Assembly (NCBI RefSeq): GCF_001718315.1
Contig: NZ_CP013362.1
Coordinates: 1,922,001 to 1,986,000, forward strand
DNA from: Burkholderia diffusa
Lineage (GTDB): Bacteria; Pseudomonadota; Gammaproteobacteria; Burkholderiales; Burkholderiaceae
Length of the DNA: 64,000 nucleotides
Reading direction: 5' to 3'
Part shown: in pieces, positions 55,301 through 64,000 of the stretch
How positions within the stretch are numbered: position 1 is the first letter of the stretch
Layout: every line of letters begins with the position of its first letter
Translations under genes and position numbers: made by a program
Notes under the pieces: generated by a model
What the model saw: only the letters and a program-made list of their open reading frames with translations
Told to the model about the DNA's origin: nothing
Database searches by the model: none

Positions 55301-56462
55301 GGCCGTGCGCATCGTTCGGGTTGCGCTCGCCGAGCGGCTGAGCCGCGTCGCGCGCGTTTTCCCACGCCTGGCGCGCGTCCGGCAGATCGAGGTTCGACAC
55401 GGTGAAGCCCGTGAGGCCGGCCTTCGGACGCGCACCGCGGCCCGTCGCGCCTTCGTCGCGGATCTCGCCGCCCGCGCCGGTCGCCGCGCCCGGGAACGGC
55501 GAGATCGCCGTCGGGTGGTTGTGCGTCTCGACCTTCATCAGCGTATGGGTGAGCTCGGTGTGACGACCGTAGCGTTCGCCCGGCTCGCCGGCCGCGCCCG
55601 CGTTGCGCGGAAACCAGCGCTCGGCTTCGGCGCCCATCATGATCGACGAGTTGTCCGAATACGCGACGATCGTGCCTTGCGGGCTCAGCTTCTCGGTGTT
55701 GCGGATCATCGCGAACAGCGACATGTCCTGCGCTTCACCGTCGATGGTCCACTGCGCGTTGAAGATCTTGTGGCGGCAATGCTCGCTGTTCGCCTGCGCG
55801 AACATCATCAGCTCGACGTCGGTCGGGTTGCGTTCGAGTTTGCGGAATGCGTCGACCAGATAGTCAATTTCGTCGTCGGCGAGCGCGAGGCCCAGTTCGA
55901 CGTTCGCGCGCTCGAGCGCGGCGCGGCCGACGCCCAACACGTCGACTGTCGCGAGCGGCTTGGCCGGCAGTTCGTCGAACAGGTGCTTCGCGTCGTCGCG
56001 CGCGGCAACCACGCTTTCGGTCATCCGGTCATGCAGCGCGGCCGCGACGGCTGCGCGCGCCTCGTCGGACAGCGCCTTCTTGCCGCCGAGCAGGCCCGAC
56101 TTCAGCGTGACCGTGAATTCGACGCCACGCTCGATGCGGCGCACTTGCGTGAGGCCGCAGTGCTGCGCGATGTCGGTGGCCTTGCTCGCCCACGGCGAAA
56201 CCGTGCCGAAGCGCGGCAGCACGACGAAGGTCTCGGCCGTGCCCTTCTCGGCCGCCGGCTCGAACGGCGCGCCGTAGTGCATCAGCGCGTCGATGCGTGC
56301 GCTGTCGTCGGCCGACAGCGGCTCGGACGCATTGACGAAGTGCAGGAACTGGCCGCGCACCGCGACGATGTTGGCGTCGATTTGCCTGAGCGTGTCGAGC
56401 AGACGGGTTTGACGGAAATCGGAGAGGGCCGAAGCGCCGGGAAAACACGAGAAGTGAGCCAT
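52398..56462 (-). CDS. purL: Phosphoribosylformylglycinamidine synthase
   Basis: At 1354 residues it is the long, single-chain form typical of beta- and gammaproteobacteria. It has an N-terminal PurS-like domain, a linker, two AIRS-type ATP domains ([35 protein letters not shown]) and a C-terminal glutaminase. The glutaminase has nucleophile Cys in GICNGCQML and the His/Glu pair in WHPEGWGE. It converts FGAR to FGAM using glutamine and ATP, the fourth step of purine synthesis. It is followed by a coupled GNAT gene. Confidence 0.97.
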   Translation of the reverse strand: MAHFSCFPGASALSDFRQTRLLDTLRQIDANIVAVRGQFLHFVNASEPLSADDSARIDALMHYGAPFEPAAEKGTAETFVVLPRFGTVSPWASKATDIAQHCGLTQVRRIERGVEFTVTLKSGLLGGKKALSDEARAAVAAALHDRMTESVVAARDDAKHLFDELPAKPLATVDVLGVGRAALERANVELGLALADDEIDYLVDAFRKLERNPTDVELMMFAQANSEHCRHKIFNAQWTIDGEAQDMSLFAMIRNTEKLSPQGTIVAYSDNSSIMMGAEAERWFPRNAGAAGEPGERYGRHTELTHTLMKVETHNHPTAISPFPGAATGAGGEIRDEGATGRGARPKAGLTGFTVSNLDLPDARQAWENARDAAQPLGERNPNDAHGPYGRPDRIASPLQIMIDGPLGGAAFNNEFGRPNLGGYFRVYEQNVGGQVRGYHKPIMIAGGLGNIADQHTHKHDVPAGSLLIQIGGPGMRIGMGGGAASSMATGANTAELDFDSVQRGNPEIERRAQEVINGCWQLGAENPILSIHDVGAGGLSNAFPEIVDGAGKGARFELRKVALEESGLSPREIWSNEAQERYVLAIAPADLPRFEAICARERCPFAVVGVATDERQLQLVDDEATGIEEFPVDMPMEVLLGKPPRMHRDVTRVTTERAPVDVTGIALSEVAVDVLKHPTVGSKSFLITIGDRSVGGTSVRDQMVGPWQVPVADCAVTALDYAGFKGEAMTMAERTPLAVIDAPASGRMAVGEAITNIASAPIASLDKLKLSANWMAACGTAGEDAALFDTVKAIGMELCPALGIGIPVGKDSLSMKTKWDEQGVAKEVVSPVSLIISAFAPVEDVRRHLTPQLRRIADAGDSVLIAIDLGRGKNRMGGSIFAQVTQQVGDATPDVDDPEDLKRFFNAIQSLNAQDKLLAYHDRSDGGLWAAVCEMAFAGHAGVSLNVDMLTLDPNHESDYGDAKDWAKQTSGRREDRTLRALFSEELGAVVQVRAADRDAVLGALREFGLSACSHVIGTVNDRDVIEVYRDAKKVFDAPRAELHRAWGEVSWRIARLRDNPACADAEYDALLDAADPGISPVLTFDPAEDIAAPFIATGARPRVAILREQGVNSHLETAYAFDRAGFDAHDVHMSDLLAGRATLADFAGAVACGGFSYGDVLGAGEGWAKTIRFNANLADMFSAFFARPDTFALGICNGCQMLSSLASMIPGAQAWPKFTRNKSEQFEARFSFVEVEKSPSIFFAGMEGSRIPVAVAHGEGYADFSQQGDIDRVAVAMRYIDHRGEATERYPFNPNGSPAGITSVTTADGRFTVLMPHMERVHRTVTMSWHPEGWGEASPWMRVFRNARRWIG

Positions 56463-56792
56463 GGGCTGGACTGACGTCGATGAGTCGCGCGAGGTGGCGA
56501 CGTGGGGCGAAAGGAAGGCCGTAATTATAACCGGAAGTCAGTCGTCCCAGACCGGCTGATCGGCACCCGTCACGCACCGCGACGGTGCACCGGCATCCGC
56601 CGCGCACAGCCGCCTGTCTGGCCGCCCTGTGCGGCCGCGGCAGCCGGCGAGCGCACGATGGCCGAATCGGATGGGGTCGCGCGACGCCGGTTCGCGCGAT
56701 TTTGGCGCTATCATTGCCGATTCACCGGGCCGGGAGCCCGTCAGCGAATCCTCACCGGGCGGCATGCATGCCACCCGTCATCGAAGCAATCC
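56463..56792. other. 330-bp gap between divergent purL and the amino-acid dehydrogenase gene
   Basis: The purL end holds a perfect TATAAT on the minus strand (56524-56529). The rest contains no recognisable gene. No guanine/PurR-type operator was identified by eye. Confidence 0.5.
56524..56529 (-). promoter_or_regulatory. -10 element of purL
   Basis: TATAAT on the minus strand, 62 bp upstream of the purL start codon. The -35 region at the expected distance is poor (GTCTGG), so activation or a weak promoter is implied. Confidence 0.4.
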
Positions 56793-58094
56793 ATGGATGT
56801 CATCGTCATCGGCGGCGGAATCAGCGGCGTCGCCACCGCCTACCAGCTGCGCGCGGCCGGCCATCGCGTGTGCGTGGTCGAACGCCACGCGACCGTCGCG
56901 CAGGGCGCGACCTACGGCGACGGCGGCACGCTGCTGCCGAGCCCGCTCGACGTCTGGTTCGGCCCGACCTTCATGCGCCAGCGCCAGCCGCGCGACACCG
57001 GCATCGTCTACAAGCCCGGCTTCAACGGCGGCGTACGCCGCTTCGTCAAGCAGCTCGCCGCGTTGCGCGAGCCCGACGCCTTCGCCGCGCAATATGCGCG
57101 GCTGCGCCCGCTGATCGACGCGTCGCGCGAGTCGCTCGCCGACATCGAGGCGCGCTTGCAGCTCGAATTCGAGCAGAAACCCGGGATCCTGCACGTCGTG
57201 CGCGACCCGCGCGACTGGGAAGCGCTGCAACCGGCACTCGACCTGCTGCGTACGCTCGACCAGCCGTACCGCGTGCTCACGGCCGACGAATGCGCGGCGC
57301 TGGAACCGTCGGTGCCGGCCGAGCCCGGCTTTGCCGGCGGCGTGCTGCTCGAGGGCGAGCGCACCGGGAACTGCCCGCTGTTCGCGAAACTGGTCAAGCA
57401 GACGCTCGACGAGCACGGCGTGCAGTTCCGCTTCAGCGCGGACGTCGCCGCGATCCGCGTCGACGCCGGCCGCGCCGCGATCGAGCTCACGCCCGCCGGC
57501 GGCAGGCACGCGGCGAAGGCGCACGAGGTCGACGTGATGTCGGCCGACGCGATCGTGGTCGCCGCGGGCGCCGGCAGCCTGCCGCTGCTGGAGCGGCTCG
57601 GCTGGCGAGTGCCGCTGCATCCGGTGCGCGCGCATACGCTGACCGCCCCCGTTGCGTACGAAGAACATGCGCCGCACCTGAGCGTCGTCGACTCGATCAA
57701 GCGCATCTCGATCACGCGCACCCACCAGCGGTTGCGCATCGGCGGCGGCGCCGTGCTGCAGAGCCTCGCAGACACCGCGAAACCGCTCCCCGAGCCGCTG
57801 TCCGAGGCCGCGCTGGCGCTGCTCGGCCAGGCCGTCCATGACTGGGTGCCGGGCGCCGCGAAGATTTCCGCCGCGCTGTCGTGGCAAGGCACGCAACTGC
57901 TGTCCCCGGACGGCCTGCCGGTCGTCGGTCCGACCCCGCATCCGCGCGTGTTCGTCAATTTCGGCCATGGCCCGGCCGGTTGGGGTCTCGCGTGCGGGTC
58001 TGCTAAAGTGGTGACCGACTGTCTGAGCGGCAACACGCAGCAGTGGCCCGCCGACACGCTCGCCGCGCTGAGCGCCGCGCGCTTCACGACCTGA
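56793..58094 (+). CDS. FAD-dependent D-amino acid dehydrogenase (DadA-like)
   Basis: The 433-residue DAO-family oxidoreductase starts MDVIVIGGGISGVATAYQLR with the FAD dinucleotide-binding fold. GATYGDGGTLLPSPLDVW and the C-terminal PDGLPVVGPTPHPRVFVNFGHGPAGWGLA are DadA-like. It should oxidise D-amino acids to keto acids, passing electrons to the respiratory chain. DadA proper usually has alanine racemase nearby; here it stands alone, so the substrate is uncertain. The start at 56793 is fixed by the FAD motif. Confidence 0.88.
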   Translation: MDVIVIGGGISGVATAYQLRAAGHRVCVVERHATVAQGATYGDGGTLLPSPLDVWFGPTFMRQRQPRDTGIVYKPGFNGGVRRFVKQLAALREPDAFAAQYARLRPLIDASRESLADIEARLQLEFEQKPGILHVVRDPRDWEALQPALDLLRTLDQPYRVLTADECAALEPSVPAEPGFAGGVLLEGERTGNCPLFAKLVKQTLDEHGVQFRFSADVAAIRVDAGRAAIELTPAGGRHAAKAHEVDVMSADAIVVAAGAGSLPLLERLGWRVPLHPVRAHTLTAPVAYEEHAPHLSVVDSIKRISITRTHQRLRIGGGAVLQSLADTAKPLPEPLSEAALALLGQAVHDWVPGAAKISAALSWQGTQLLSPDGLPVVGPTPHPRVFVNFGHGPAGWGLACGSAKVVTDCLSGNTQQWPADTLAALSAARFTT

Positions 58095-58145
58095 CCGCCA
58101 CGGGCCCGTCCCGGGGCGGCTTCCTCCCGCCGCCATGACCCCGCG

Positions 58146-59690
58146 ATGACGAATCCCCGCCCGCTTCCCGACTCCGCCCCGCTCGCGCTGCTGCGCGTCG
58201 CCGACCTGCGCGCGGCCGAGGCCGCCGCGATCGCCGAACTGCCGCCGCACACGCTGATGGGCCGCGCGGGCGCCGCCGCCGCGCGCTGGCTGTCCGAACG
58301 GGTGGCCGGCGACGACCGCCCGGTCTGGTTCGCGGTCGGCCCCGGCAACAACGGCGGCGACGCGCTGGTGGCCGCCGCACAGTTGCAACAGCTCGGCGTC
58401 GCGACGCAGGCCTGGATGCCGGTGCCGGTCAAGCCGGACGATGCGCAATGGGCGCTTGGCCTCGCGCGCGCGGCGGGCGTGCCGCTGTCGGCCGAACCGC
58501 CCGCCTCGCTCGGCGATTACGCGTGGGTCGTCGACGGGCTGTTCGGCATCGGCCTCACTCGCGCACTCGACGGACCGTTCGCCGCTCAGGCCGCACGCAT
58601 CGCAGCCCATGCCCGAAGCGGCGGCCGCGTGCTCGCGCTCGACGTACCGAGCGGGCTCGACAGCGACACGGGCCGGATCGTCGGCGCGGGCGTCGCAGTC
58701 ACCGCGACGCACACGCTCACGTTCATCGGCGCGAAGCCCGGCCTTTATACCGGCGACGGTCGCGACCTCGCCGGCGAGATCGACATCGCGTCGCTCGACG
58801 TCGCACCGCCCGCCGCGCCAGCCGTCGTGCTGAACGCGCCGGCACGGTTCGCGGCCGCGCTGCCCGCCCGCGCGTTCGCTTCGCACAAGGGCACGTTCGG
58901 CAGCCTGGCGGTGCTCGGCGGCGATACCGGCATGTGCGGCGCACCGATCCTCGCCGCGCGTGCCGCGCTGTTCGCGGGCGCCGGCAAGGTGCATGTCGGC
59001 TTTCTCGGTGCCGGCGCGCCGCCGTACGACCCGCCGTTTCCCGAACTGATGCTGCATCCTGCGGACAGCCTCGATCTCGATGCGATGTCCGCGATCGCGG
59101 CAGGCTGCGGCCTCGGCGCGCGCGAGGCCGCGGTTGCCCTCGTGCGCGACGTACTCGCGCACGACGCCGCGACGCTGCTCGACGCCGACGCGCTGAACCT
59201 CGTCGCGACGCACGCCGACCTCGCGGCCGCCGTTGCCGCGCGCGCCGCACGAGGCGACGCGTGCGTGCTGACGCCGCATCCGCTTGAGGCAGCGCGGCTG
59301 CTCGGCAGCGATACCGCGACGGTGCAGCACGACCGGCTGGCTGCGGCCCAGGCGCTTGCCTCGCGCTACGCAAGCATCGTCGTGCTGAAGGGTTCGGGCA
59401 CGGTGATTGCGGCGCCCGACGGCCGCGTGACGATCAACCCGACCGGCAATGCAGCGCTCGCCACCGGCGGCACCGGCGACGTGCTCGGCGGCCTGATCGG
59501 CGCGTTGCTCGCGCAGCGCGTCGCACCGTACGAAGCCACGCTCGCGGGCGTATACCTGCACGGCCTCGCGGCCGACACGCTGACCGCGAACGGCACGGGT
59601 CCGGCCGGCCTCACCGCTGGCGAACTCGCACCGATGGTGCGCACGCTGATCAATCGCCTTTTTTACCCGGCGGCGCGCGCCGACATATAA
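58146..59690 (+). CDS. nnr: Bifunctional NAD(P)H-hydrate epimerase / ADP-dependent dehydratase
   Basis: The 514-residue fusion has an N-terminal epimerase (YjeF_N) with [13 protein letters not shown] and [14 protein letters not shown]-terminal ribokinase-like dehydratase follows, with [36 protein letters not shown] and NATGGTGD-type loop [14 protein letters not shown]. It repairs hydrated NADH and NADPH. It follows the dehydrogenase gene by 51 bp. Confidence 0.95.
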   Translation: MTNPRPLPDSAPLALLRVADLRAAEAAAIAELPPHTLMGRAGAAAARWLSERVAGDDRPVWFAVGPGNNGGDALVAAAQLQQLGVATQAWMPVPVKPDDAQWALGLARAAGVPLSAEPPASLGDYAWVVDGLFGIGLTRALDGPFAAQAARIAAHARSGGRVLALDVPSGLDSDTGRIVGAGVAVTATHTLTFIGAKPGLYTGDGRDLAGEIDIASLDVAPPAAPAVVLNAPARFAAALPARAFASHKGTFGSLAVLGGDTGMCGAPILAARAALFAGAGKVHVGFLGAGAPPYDPPFPELMLHPADSLDLDAMSAIAAGCGLGAREAAVALVRDVLAHDAATLLDADALNLVATHADLAAAVAARAARGDACVLTPHPLEAARLLGSDTATVQHDRLAAAQALASRYASIVVLKGSGTVIAAPDGRVTINPTGNAALATGGTGDVLGGLIGALLAQRVAPYEATLAGVYLHGLAADTLTANGTGPAGLTAGELAPMVRTLINRLFYPAARADI

Positions 59691-59800
59691 CGCCGCTATA
59701 CTGGGTGCCCCGCCGCACGGCGGGCCCGCTCGTCCGCCGGCGTTCCGATCCGATGCGCCGGCGCGGCATTCCTCCCGATTCACGCTTCACTCGAACCGCC

Positions 59801-61423
59801 ATGACGCTGAATTCGCTCCCCGCCTGGACTGCCCTTCAATCCCACTTCGAACAGATCCGCCACGCGCGGATGCGCGACTGGTTCGCGCCGGAAAACGACC
59901 GCGCGCCGACCCGCGCCGAACGCTTCACGGTCCCCGGCGGCGGCCTCGCGGCCGACTTCTCGAAGAACCGCATCAACGACGACACGCTGCGCCTGCTCGT
60001 GCAGCTCGCACGCGAAGCGGGTGTCGAGGCGCGCCGCGACGCGATGTTCGCCGGCGACATCGTCAACCCGACCGAAGGCCGCGCCGCGCTGCACACCGCA
60101 TTGCGCGCGACCGACCCGCACGCGCCGTTCCATGCGCAGGTCAGCGCCGAGCGCGCGAAGATGGCGACCTTCGCGCGCGCCGTGCGCAGCGGCGCGTGGA
60201 CCGGCTACACCGGCAAACGCATCCGCCATGTGATCAATATCGGCATCGGCGGCTCGGATCTCGGACCGAAGATGGTCACTCACGCGCTGCACCATGTCGC
60301 GACGCCCGACATTTCGACCCACTTCGTGTCGAACGTCGACGGCGCCGATCTCGCGCGCGTGCTCGAACAGGTCGACCCGGAGGAAACGCTCGCGATCATC
60401 GTGTCGAAGACCTTCACGACGCTCGAGACGATGACGAACGCCCGCTCGCTGCGCGACTGGTTCATCGCGCGCGGCTGCCCCGAGGACGCGCTCGCGAAGC
60501 ACTTCGTCGGCGTGTCGGCGAACCCGGCCGAAGTCGTGAAGTTCGGCATCTCCGCCGACAACGTGTTCGAAATGTGGGACTGGGTCGGCGGCCGCTATTC
60601 GCTGTGGTCGGCGGTGGGCCTTTCGATCATGATCGCGATCGGGCCCGAGCAGTTCGACGAACTGCTCGCCGGCGCGAACGACATGGACCGCCATTTCCGC
60701 GAAGCGCCGCTCGACCGCAACCTGCCGGTGCTGCTGGGCCTGATCGGCATCTGGTACCGCAACTTCTTCGGCTCGCAGAGCTATCTCGTCGCACCGTATT
60801 CGGAAGCATTGCACTACCTGCCGTCGTACCTGCAACAGCTCGAGATGGAAAGCAACGGCAAGTCCGCACGCCTGGACGGCACGTTCGTCGACTACCCGAC
60901 GTCGGCCGTCACGTGGGGCGAGCCGGGCACCAACGGCCAGCACGCGTTTTTCCAGATGCTGCACCAGGGCCCGACGATCGTGCCGATCGACTTCATCGCG
61001 GTGCTGACGCCCAAGCATCCGCTTGCGAGCCATCACCCGAAGCTGCTCGCGAACTGCTTCGCGCAGAGTGAAGCGCTGATGCTCGGCCGCACGCTCGACG
61101 AAGCGCGCAAGGTCGCCGGCCCCGGCAAGGAAGCACTCGCGCCGCACCTGACGTTCCCCGGCAATCGCCCGACGACGACGTTGCTGGTGGATGCGCTGAC
61201 GCCGCGCACGCTCGGCGCGCTGATCGCACTCTACGAGCACAAGGTGCTGGTGCAGGCAACGGTGTGGGACATCAATCCGTTCGACCAGTGGGGCGTCGAG
61301 CTCGGCAAGATTCTCGGCAAGGTCGTCGAAGCCGACCTGTCGGCCGAATCGGTCGATCCCGCGAAGCACGATTCGTCGACGACCGCGCTGATCGAGCGCG
61401 CGCGTGCGGCACTCAAGCGCTGA
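59801..61423 (+). CDS. pgi: Glucose-6-phosphate isomerase
   Basis: The 540-residue protein, normal for PGI, carries [23 protein letters not shown] [29 protein letters not shown], and the catalytic [10 protein letters not shown] with Glu. It interconverts glucose 6-phosphate and fructose 6-phosphate. Start 59801 begins the family sequence MTLNSLPAW; upstream open codons show no similarity. It stands alone, convergent with the ABC ATPase gene. Confidence 0.97.
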   Translation: MTLNSLPAWTALQSHFEQIRHARMRDWFAPENDRAPTRAERFTVPGGGLAADFSKNRINDDTLRLLVQLAREAGVEARRDAMFAGDIVNPTEGRAALHTALRATDPHAPFHAQVSAERAKMATFARAVRSGAWTGYTGKRIRHVINIGIGGSDLGPKMVTHALHHVATPDISTHFVSNVDGADLARVLEQVDPEETLAIIVSKTFTTLETMTNARSLRDWFIARGCPEDALAKHFVGVSANPAEVVKFGISADNVFEMWDWVGGRYSLWSAVGLSIMIAIGPEQFDELLAGANDMDRHFREAPLDRNLPVLLGLIGIWYRNFFGSQSYLVAPYSEALHYLPSYLQQLEMESNGKSARLDGTFVDYPTSAVTWGEPGTNGQHAFFQMLHQGPTIVPIDFIAVLTPKHPLASHHPKLLANCFAQSEALMLGRTLDEARKVAGPGKEALAPHLTFPGNRPTTTLLVDALTPRTLGALIALYEHKVLVQATVWDINPFDQWGVELGKILGKVVEADLSAESVDPAKHDSSTTALIERARAALKR

Positions 61424-61498
61424 CGCGACAGCGTCGAGCACATGCCGGTCGCGCCGGGCAATGCGCCCGCTGCGGCCGGCAAGAAATTCGGCGTCGCG

Positions 61499-62200
61499 CT
61501 ATGCTGCGTGCGGCGCGACGATGCGCCCGGCGTCGATGGTGACCGTCGTCGTGCAGCGCCGCGCGAGTTCGGCATCGTGCGTGACGAGCACGAGCGTCGC
61601 GCCGTGCGTGCGGTTCAGTTCGAACATCAGGTCGATGACGGCGTGGCCCGTGGCTGCATCGAGACTGCCGGTCGGTTCGTCGGCGAACAGGATCGCGGGA
61701 TGCGTGACGAACGCGCGCGCGAGCGCGACGCGCTGCTGCTCACCGCCCGACAGCAGCTTCGGATAATGCGCGGTGCGCTCGCCGAGACCGACCTGCACGA
61801 GCAGCGCGCGCGCCCGATCGGCCGCGTCGCGCGCGTTGATGCCGCCCTGCAGTTCGAGCGGAAGCATCACGTTCTCGAGTGCCGTCAGGTGCGGCATCAA
61901 CTGAAACGACTGGAACACGAACCCGACCGCGCCGTTGCGCAGCGCGGCGCGCTCGTCCTCGTCGAGCTGGTCGAGCGCGCGGCCGAGCAGGCGAACCGTC
62001 CCGCTCGTCGCGCTGTCCAACCCCGCAAGCAGGCCGAGCAGCGTCGATTTGCCCGACCCCGATGCGCCGACGATCGCGAGGCTGCTGCCAGGCCGCACCG
62101 CGAACGTGATGCCGTCGAGGATCGTCAGCTCGCCCGTTGCATCGGCGACCCGCTTGCACACGTCATGGACTTCGATGATCGGATCGGTAATCTTGAACAT
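61499..62200 (-). CDS. ybbA: ABC transporter ATP-binding protein, YbbA-like
   Basis: The 233-residue ATPase has Walker A GASGSGKST, Q-loop FVFQSFQLMPHLTALENV, signature LSGGEQQRVALARA and Walker B ILFADEPTGSLD. It matches the LolD/YbbA/MacB-type group. Divergence from tesA is the known E. coli ybbA-tesA arrangement. The ybbP permease that normally follows is missing: the next gene is convergent pgi. So the ATPase is an orphan in this window. Its ATG overlaps the tesA ATG in opposite direction. Confidence 0.9.
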   Translation of the reverse strand: MFKITDPIIEVHDVCKRVADATGELTILDGITFAVRPGSSLAIVGASGSGKSTLLGLLAGLDSATSGTVRLLGRALDQLDEDERAALRNGAVGFVFQSFQLMPHLTALENVMLPLELQGGINARDAADRARALLVQVGLGERTAHYPKLLSGGEQQRVALARAFVTHPAILFADEPTGSLDAATGHAVIDLMFELNRTHGATLVLVTHDAELARRCTTTVTIDAGRIVAPHAA

Positions 62201-62873
62201 GGACACGACATTCCGCTGGAAAGGACGCGCGGCGCTCGCCGCGTTGCTGGCTACCCTGCTCGCAGCAAACGTGCCCGCACGCGCCGCGACGGCGGCGGCC
62301 CCGACATCGGGCCAGCCCGCGCTCGTCGTGCTCGGCGACAGCCTGTCGGCCGAATACGGGTTGCCGCGGGACACCGGCTGGGTTGCGCTGCTGCGGCAAC
62401 GGCTTGCGACCGAGCGGATCGATTATAGCGTCGCGAACGCAAGCGTCAGCGGCGACACCACGAGCGGCGGCCGCGCGCGGCTGCCTGCGGTGCTGCGACG
62501 GCTCAAGCCGTCGATCGTCGTCGTCGAGCTCGGCTCGAACGATGCGCTGCGCGGCGTGCCGCTCGCAACGACCGAACAGAACCTGCGCGACATCATCGCC
62601 GATGCGCGGCAGGCGCGCGCGAAGGTCGTGCTGGTAGGCATGTACGTGCCACCCAACTACGGGCCCGACTACACGCAGAAATTCCACGCAGTCTATACGC
62701 GCCTGTCGAAGGAACTCGGCGTACCGCTCGTGCCGTTCCTGCTGGCCGGCATCGAGAACAAGCCGGAGATGTTCCAGTCGGATCAGATGCATCCCGCGCA
62801 GCAGGCACAGGGCATCCTGCTCGACAACGTCTGGCCGACGCTGAAGCCGCTGCTCGGCAAGCCGCACGGCTGA
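62199..62873 (+). CDS. tesA: Periplasmic arylesterase / acyl-CoA thioesterase I
   Basis: The 224-residue SGNH hydrolase has a signal peptide (ALAALLATLLAANVPARA, cut near residue 30), block I GDSLSAEYG with Ser48, block III GSNDALRG and block V SDQMHP. TesA hydrolyses acyl-CoAs, esters and lysophospholipids in the periplasm. The ATG at 62199 overlaps the divergent ybbA start by two bases, so its promoter lies inside ybbA, and the ribosome site is poor. A later start would damage the signal peptide. Confidence 0.93.
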   Translation: MDTTFRWKGRAALAALLATLLAANVPARAATAAAPTSGQPALVVLGDSLSAEYGLPRDTGWVALLRQRLATERIDYSVANASVSGDTTSGGRARLPAVLRRLKPSIVVVELGSNDALRGVPLATTEQNLRDIIADARQARAKVVLVGMYVPPNYGPDYTQKFHAVYTRLSKELGVPLVPFLLAGIENKPEMFQSDQMHPAQQAQGILLDNVWPTLKPLLGKPHG

Positions 62874-62903
62874 TCTCGCGACGCATCTTCGTCACGCGAA
62901 AGC

Positions 62904-62932
62904 AAAAAGCCCCGCTTCGAGCGGGGCTTCTT
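62904..62932. terminator. Terminator between tesA and ppiD
   Basis: AAGCCCCGC pairs with GCGGGGCTT around a 5-nt loop. The minus side is followed by a T run (stronger, for ppiD). The plus side has CTTG, so tesA use is weaker. Confidence 0.82.
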
Positions 62933-62986
62933 GTTGCTGCACGCGAAACCGTGAACGGCGCTTCGCATGCTTGGCTTGGTCGTGGC

Positions 62987-64000
62987 TTAGTTGCCGCCGT
63001 CCTGCGACTGGCTCTGCGTGGTGCCGTACAGCTTCACCTTCGAGCGGTCGCGCAGCGCGGCGAGATACGCCTCGCCTTCGCTTTGCGCTTCGACCTGCGC
63101 CATCTGCTGCTGCGCGGCCGCAAGCTGTTGCGGATCGACGGCCGTACCCGGGATCACCGCATTTACGCGATAGATCGCATAGCCGTCCGCGCCGAGATCG
63201 ACGCCGACGTATGCCGGCAGCGTCTTCGCATCGATCTTGTAGACGGCGCTCAGCGCCGCCGGCGTCAGCCCCTGCGACTGCGTGCGCGACACCTTCTGAG
63301 CGGCCGTGAAGCCATCCGCCGATTTCGACTTCTGCAGCTCGGCCAGCTTCGCCGCGCCGTCCTTCTTCGCGAGTTCCGCGGCCTGCTCGGCGATGACCTT
63401 CTGACGCACCGCATCCTTGATCGTGTCGAGTGCCGGCACGGCAGCCGGCTTGTAGTCGGTCACGCGCGCCGAGATCAGCGTGTTGTTGCCCACGTCGATG
63501 GCCTGCGTGTTGTTCCGGTTCTTCACCGAGTCGTTCGCGAACACGGCGGCGAGGAACTTCGGATTGTTCAGCGGGCTCGTCGGCGGCAGTTGCGGATTCG
63601 GCACCGGTGTGACGGTGGCCGTCTGGATCGTCAGCTTGTACTTGTCGGCGGCCGGCTGCAGCGTCTTCGCCTTTTCATAGACGGTCGACGTAAAACCTTC
63701 CGCGTTGTCCGAGAACGCCTTCGCCGCGTACTGCTGCTTCAGGTCGACTGCGATCTGGTCCTTCACGTCCGCGAACGGCTTGACCACCGACGGCTTCACT
63801 TCCGTTGCCTTCAGGATGTGGAAGCCGAGATCCGATTGAACGACACCGCTCACGTCGCCCTGCTTCAGCGCGAATGCGGCATCGTCGAACGCCTTGCCGC
63901 CCGCGGTCGAGCCGCGCGTGATGAAGCCCAGATCGCCGCCCTTCGCCGCCGACGGCGCGTCCTGCGAGTTCTTCTGCGCGATCTGCGCGAACTGGTCGGG
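62987..64000 (-). CDS. ppiD: Peptidyl-prolyl isomerase PpiD, C-terminal part
   Basis: The frame is open to the window edge; 337 C-terminal residues are visible. At its upstream end a parvulin domain reads GGDLGFITRGSTAGG, then SGVVQSDLGFHILKATEV. A long helical region follows with FLAAVFANDSVKNRNNTQAID and QLAAAQQQMAQVEAQSEGEAYL. This matches PpiD, the membrane-anchored SurA/PpiD chaperone that receives secreted proteins at the SecYEG exit. The N-terminal anchor lies outside the window. Confidence 0.9.
   Translation of the reverse strand, partial: PDQFAQIAQKNSQDAPSAAKGGDLGFITRGSTAGGKAFDDAAFALKQGDVSGVVQSDLGFHILKATEVKPSVVKPFADVKDQIAVDLKQQYAAKAFSDNAEGFTSTVYEKAKTLQPAADKYKLTIQTATVTPVPNPQLPPTSPLNNPKFLAAVFANDSVKNRNNTQAIDVGNNTLISARVTDYKPAAVPALDTIKDAVRQKVIAEQAAELAKKDGAAKLAELQKSKSADGFTAAQKVSRTQSQGLTPAALSAVYKIDAKTLPAYVGVDLGADGYAIYRVNAVIPGTAVDPQQLAAAQQQMAQVEAQSEGEAYLAALRDRSKVKLYGTTQSQSQDGGN

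Noticed and set aside
53061..56474. 1137-residue open frame opposite purL
   Set aside because: It is the complement of a well-conserved PurL; its Arg/His/Val-rich composition is typical of antisense frames in GC-rich genomes.
56778..59783. 1001-residue minus-strand frame opposite the dehydrogenase and nnr genes
   Set aside because: It crosses two real genes and their gap, has skewed Arg/Ala/Gly composition and no recognisable domain.

Overview
The window looks like chromosome 1 of a Burkholderia, most likely of the B. cepacia complex. It is GC-rich and has strong third-position GC bias, so nearly every real gene casts long antisense open frames. It carries lipid A L-Ara4N genes (end of arnA, arnD), an rpsF-priB-rpsR-rplI-dnaB block, a SYLF lipoprotein of the BPSL1445 type, a gcl-hyi-glxR glyoxylate pathway and a long PurL. 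The species call is inference from gene content and protein style.

Layout. 1-1.3 kb: end of the L-Ara4N cluster. 1.4-5.3 kb: peroxiredoxin Bcp, a possible small RNA, PIN-PhoH and an NlpC/P60 lipoprotein. 5.4-7.1 kb (minus): DUF47-pit phosphate uptake pair with a Pho-box-like element in its leader. 7.2-10.3 kb (minus): dnaB and the S6/PriB/S18/L9 operon with promoter and leader hairpin. 10.4-12 kb: ECF sigma factor and zinc-type anti-sigma. 12.1-16.8 kb: LysR regulator divergent from gcl-hyi-glxR. 17-21 kb: BON-LysM protein, asparaginase, PsiF, a small membrane protein and the SYLF lipoprotein. 21-26 kb (minus): glycosyltransferase, AAA ATPase, MscS channel, orphan Rap1a/Tai-type protein and ankyrin protein. 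26-29.7 kb (minus): tatD-like, holB, tmk, mltG. 29.8-35.1 kb: ygfZ, NRDE protein, then a minus-strand run of GNAT, hydrolase, oxidoreductase, thioesterase and Dabb protein.

35.2-37.9 kb is the only clearly accessory stretch. It holds the N-terminal end of a P4-type integrase, joined at about 35590 to the C-terminal third of a FabF-like synthase on the opposite strand, and an apparently intact RsbRD-type sensor kinase. An AT-richer gene-poor gap with a perfect 26-bp palindrome follows.

37.9-41.6 kb: a large six-hairpin-type lipoprotein convergent with a membrane diguanylate cyclase. 41.9-47.7 kb (minus): acyl-CoA ligase, FadB-type bifunctional enzyme, nicotinamidase and thiolase, a fatty-acid oxidation set with a nicotinamidase inside it. 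47.9-51.7 kb: selO, msrB, yciB, bolA and a parvulin isomerase. 51.9-56.5 kb (minus): purL and a translationally coupled GNAT. 56.8-61.4 kb: FAD amino-acid dehydrogenase, nnr, pgi. 61.5-64 kb: ybbA-type ABC ATPase with its start codon overlapping that of divergent tesA, then the C-terminal part of ppiD running off the edge.

No rRNA, tRNA, CRISPR array or intact insertion sequence was recognised. No complete novel defence or mobile system is evident. The best leads are the integrase/FabF/kinase scar, the Pho box in the pit leader, two candidate small-RNA intervals and the orphan Rap1a/Tai protein.
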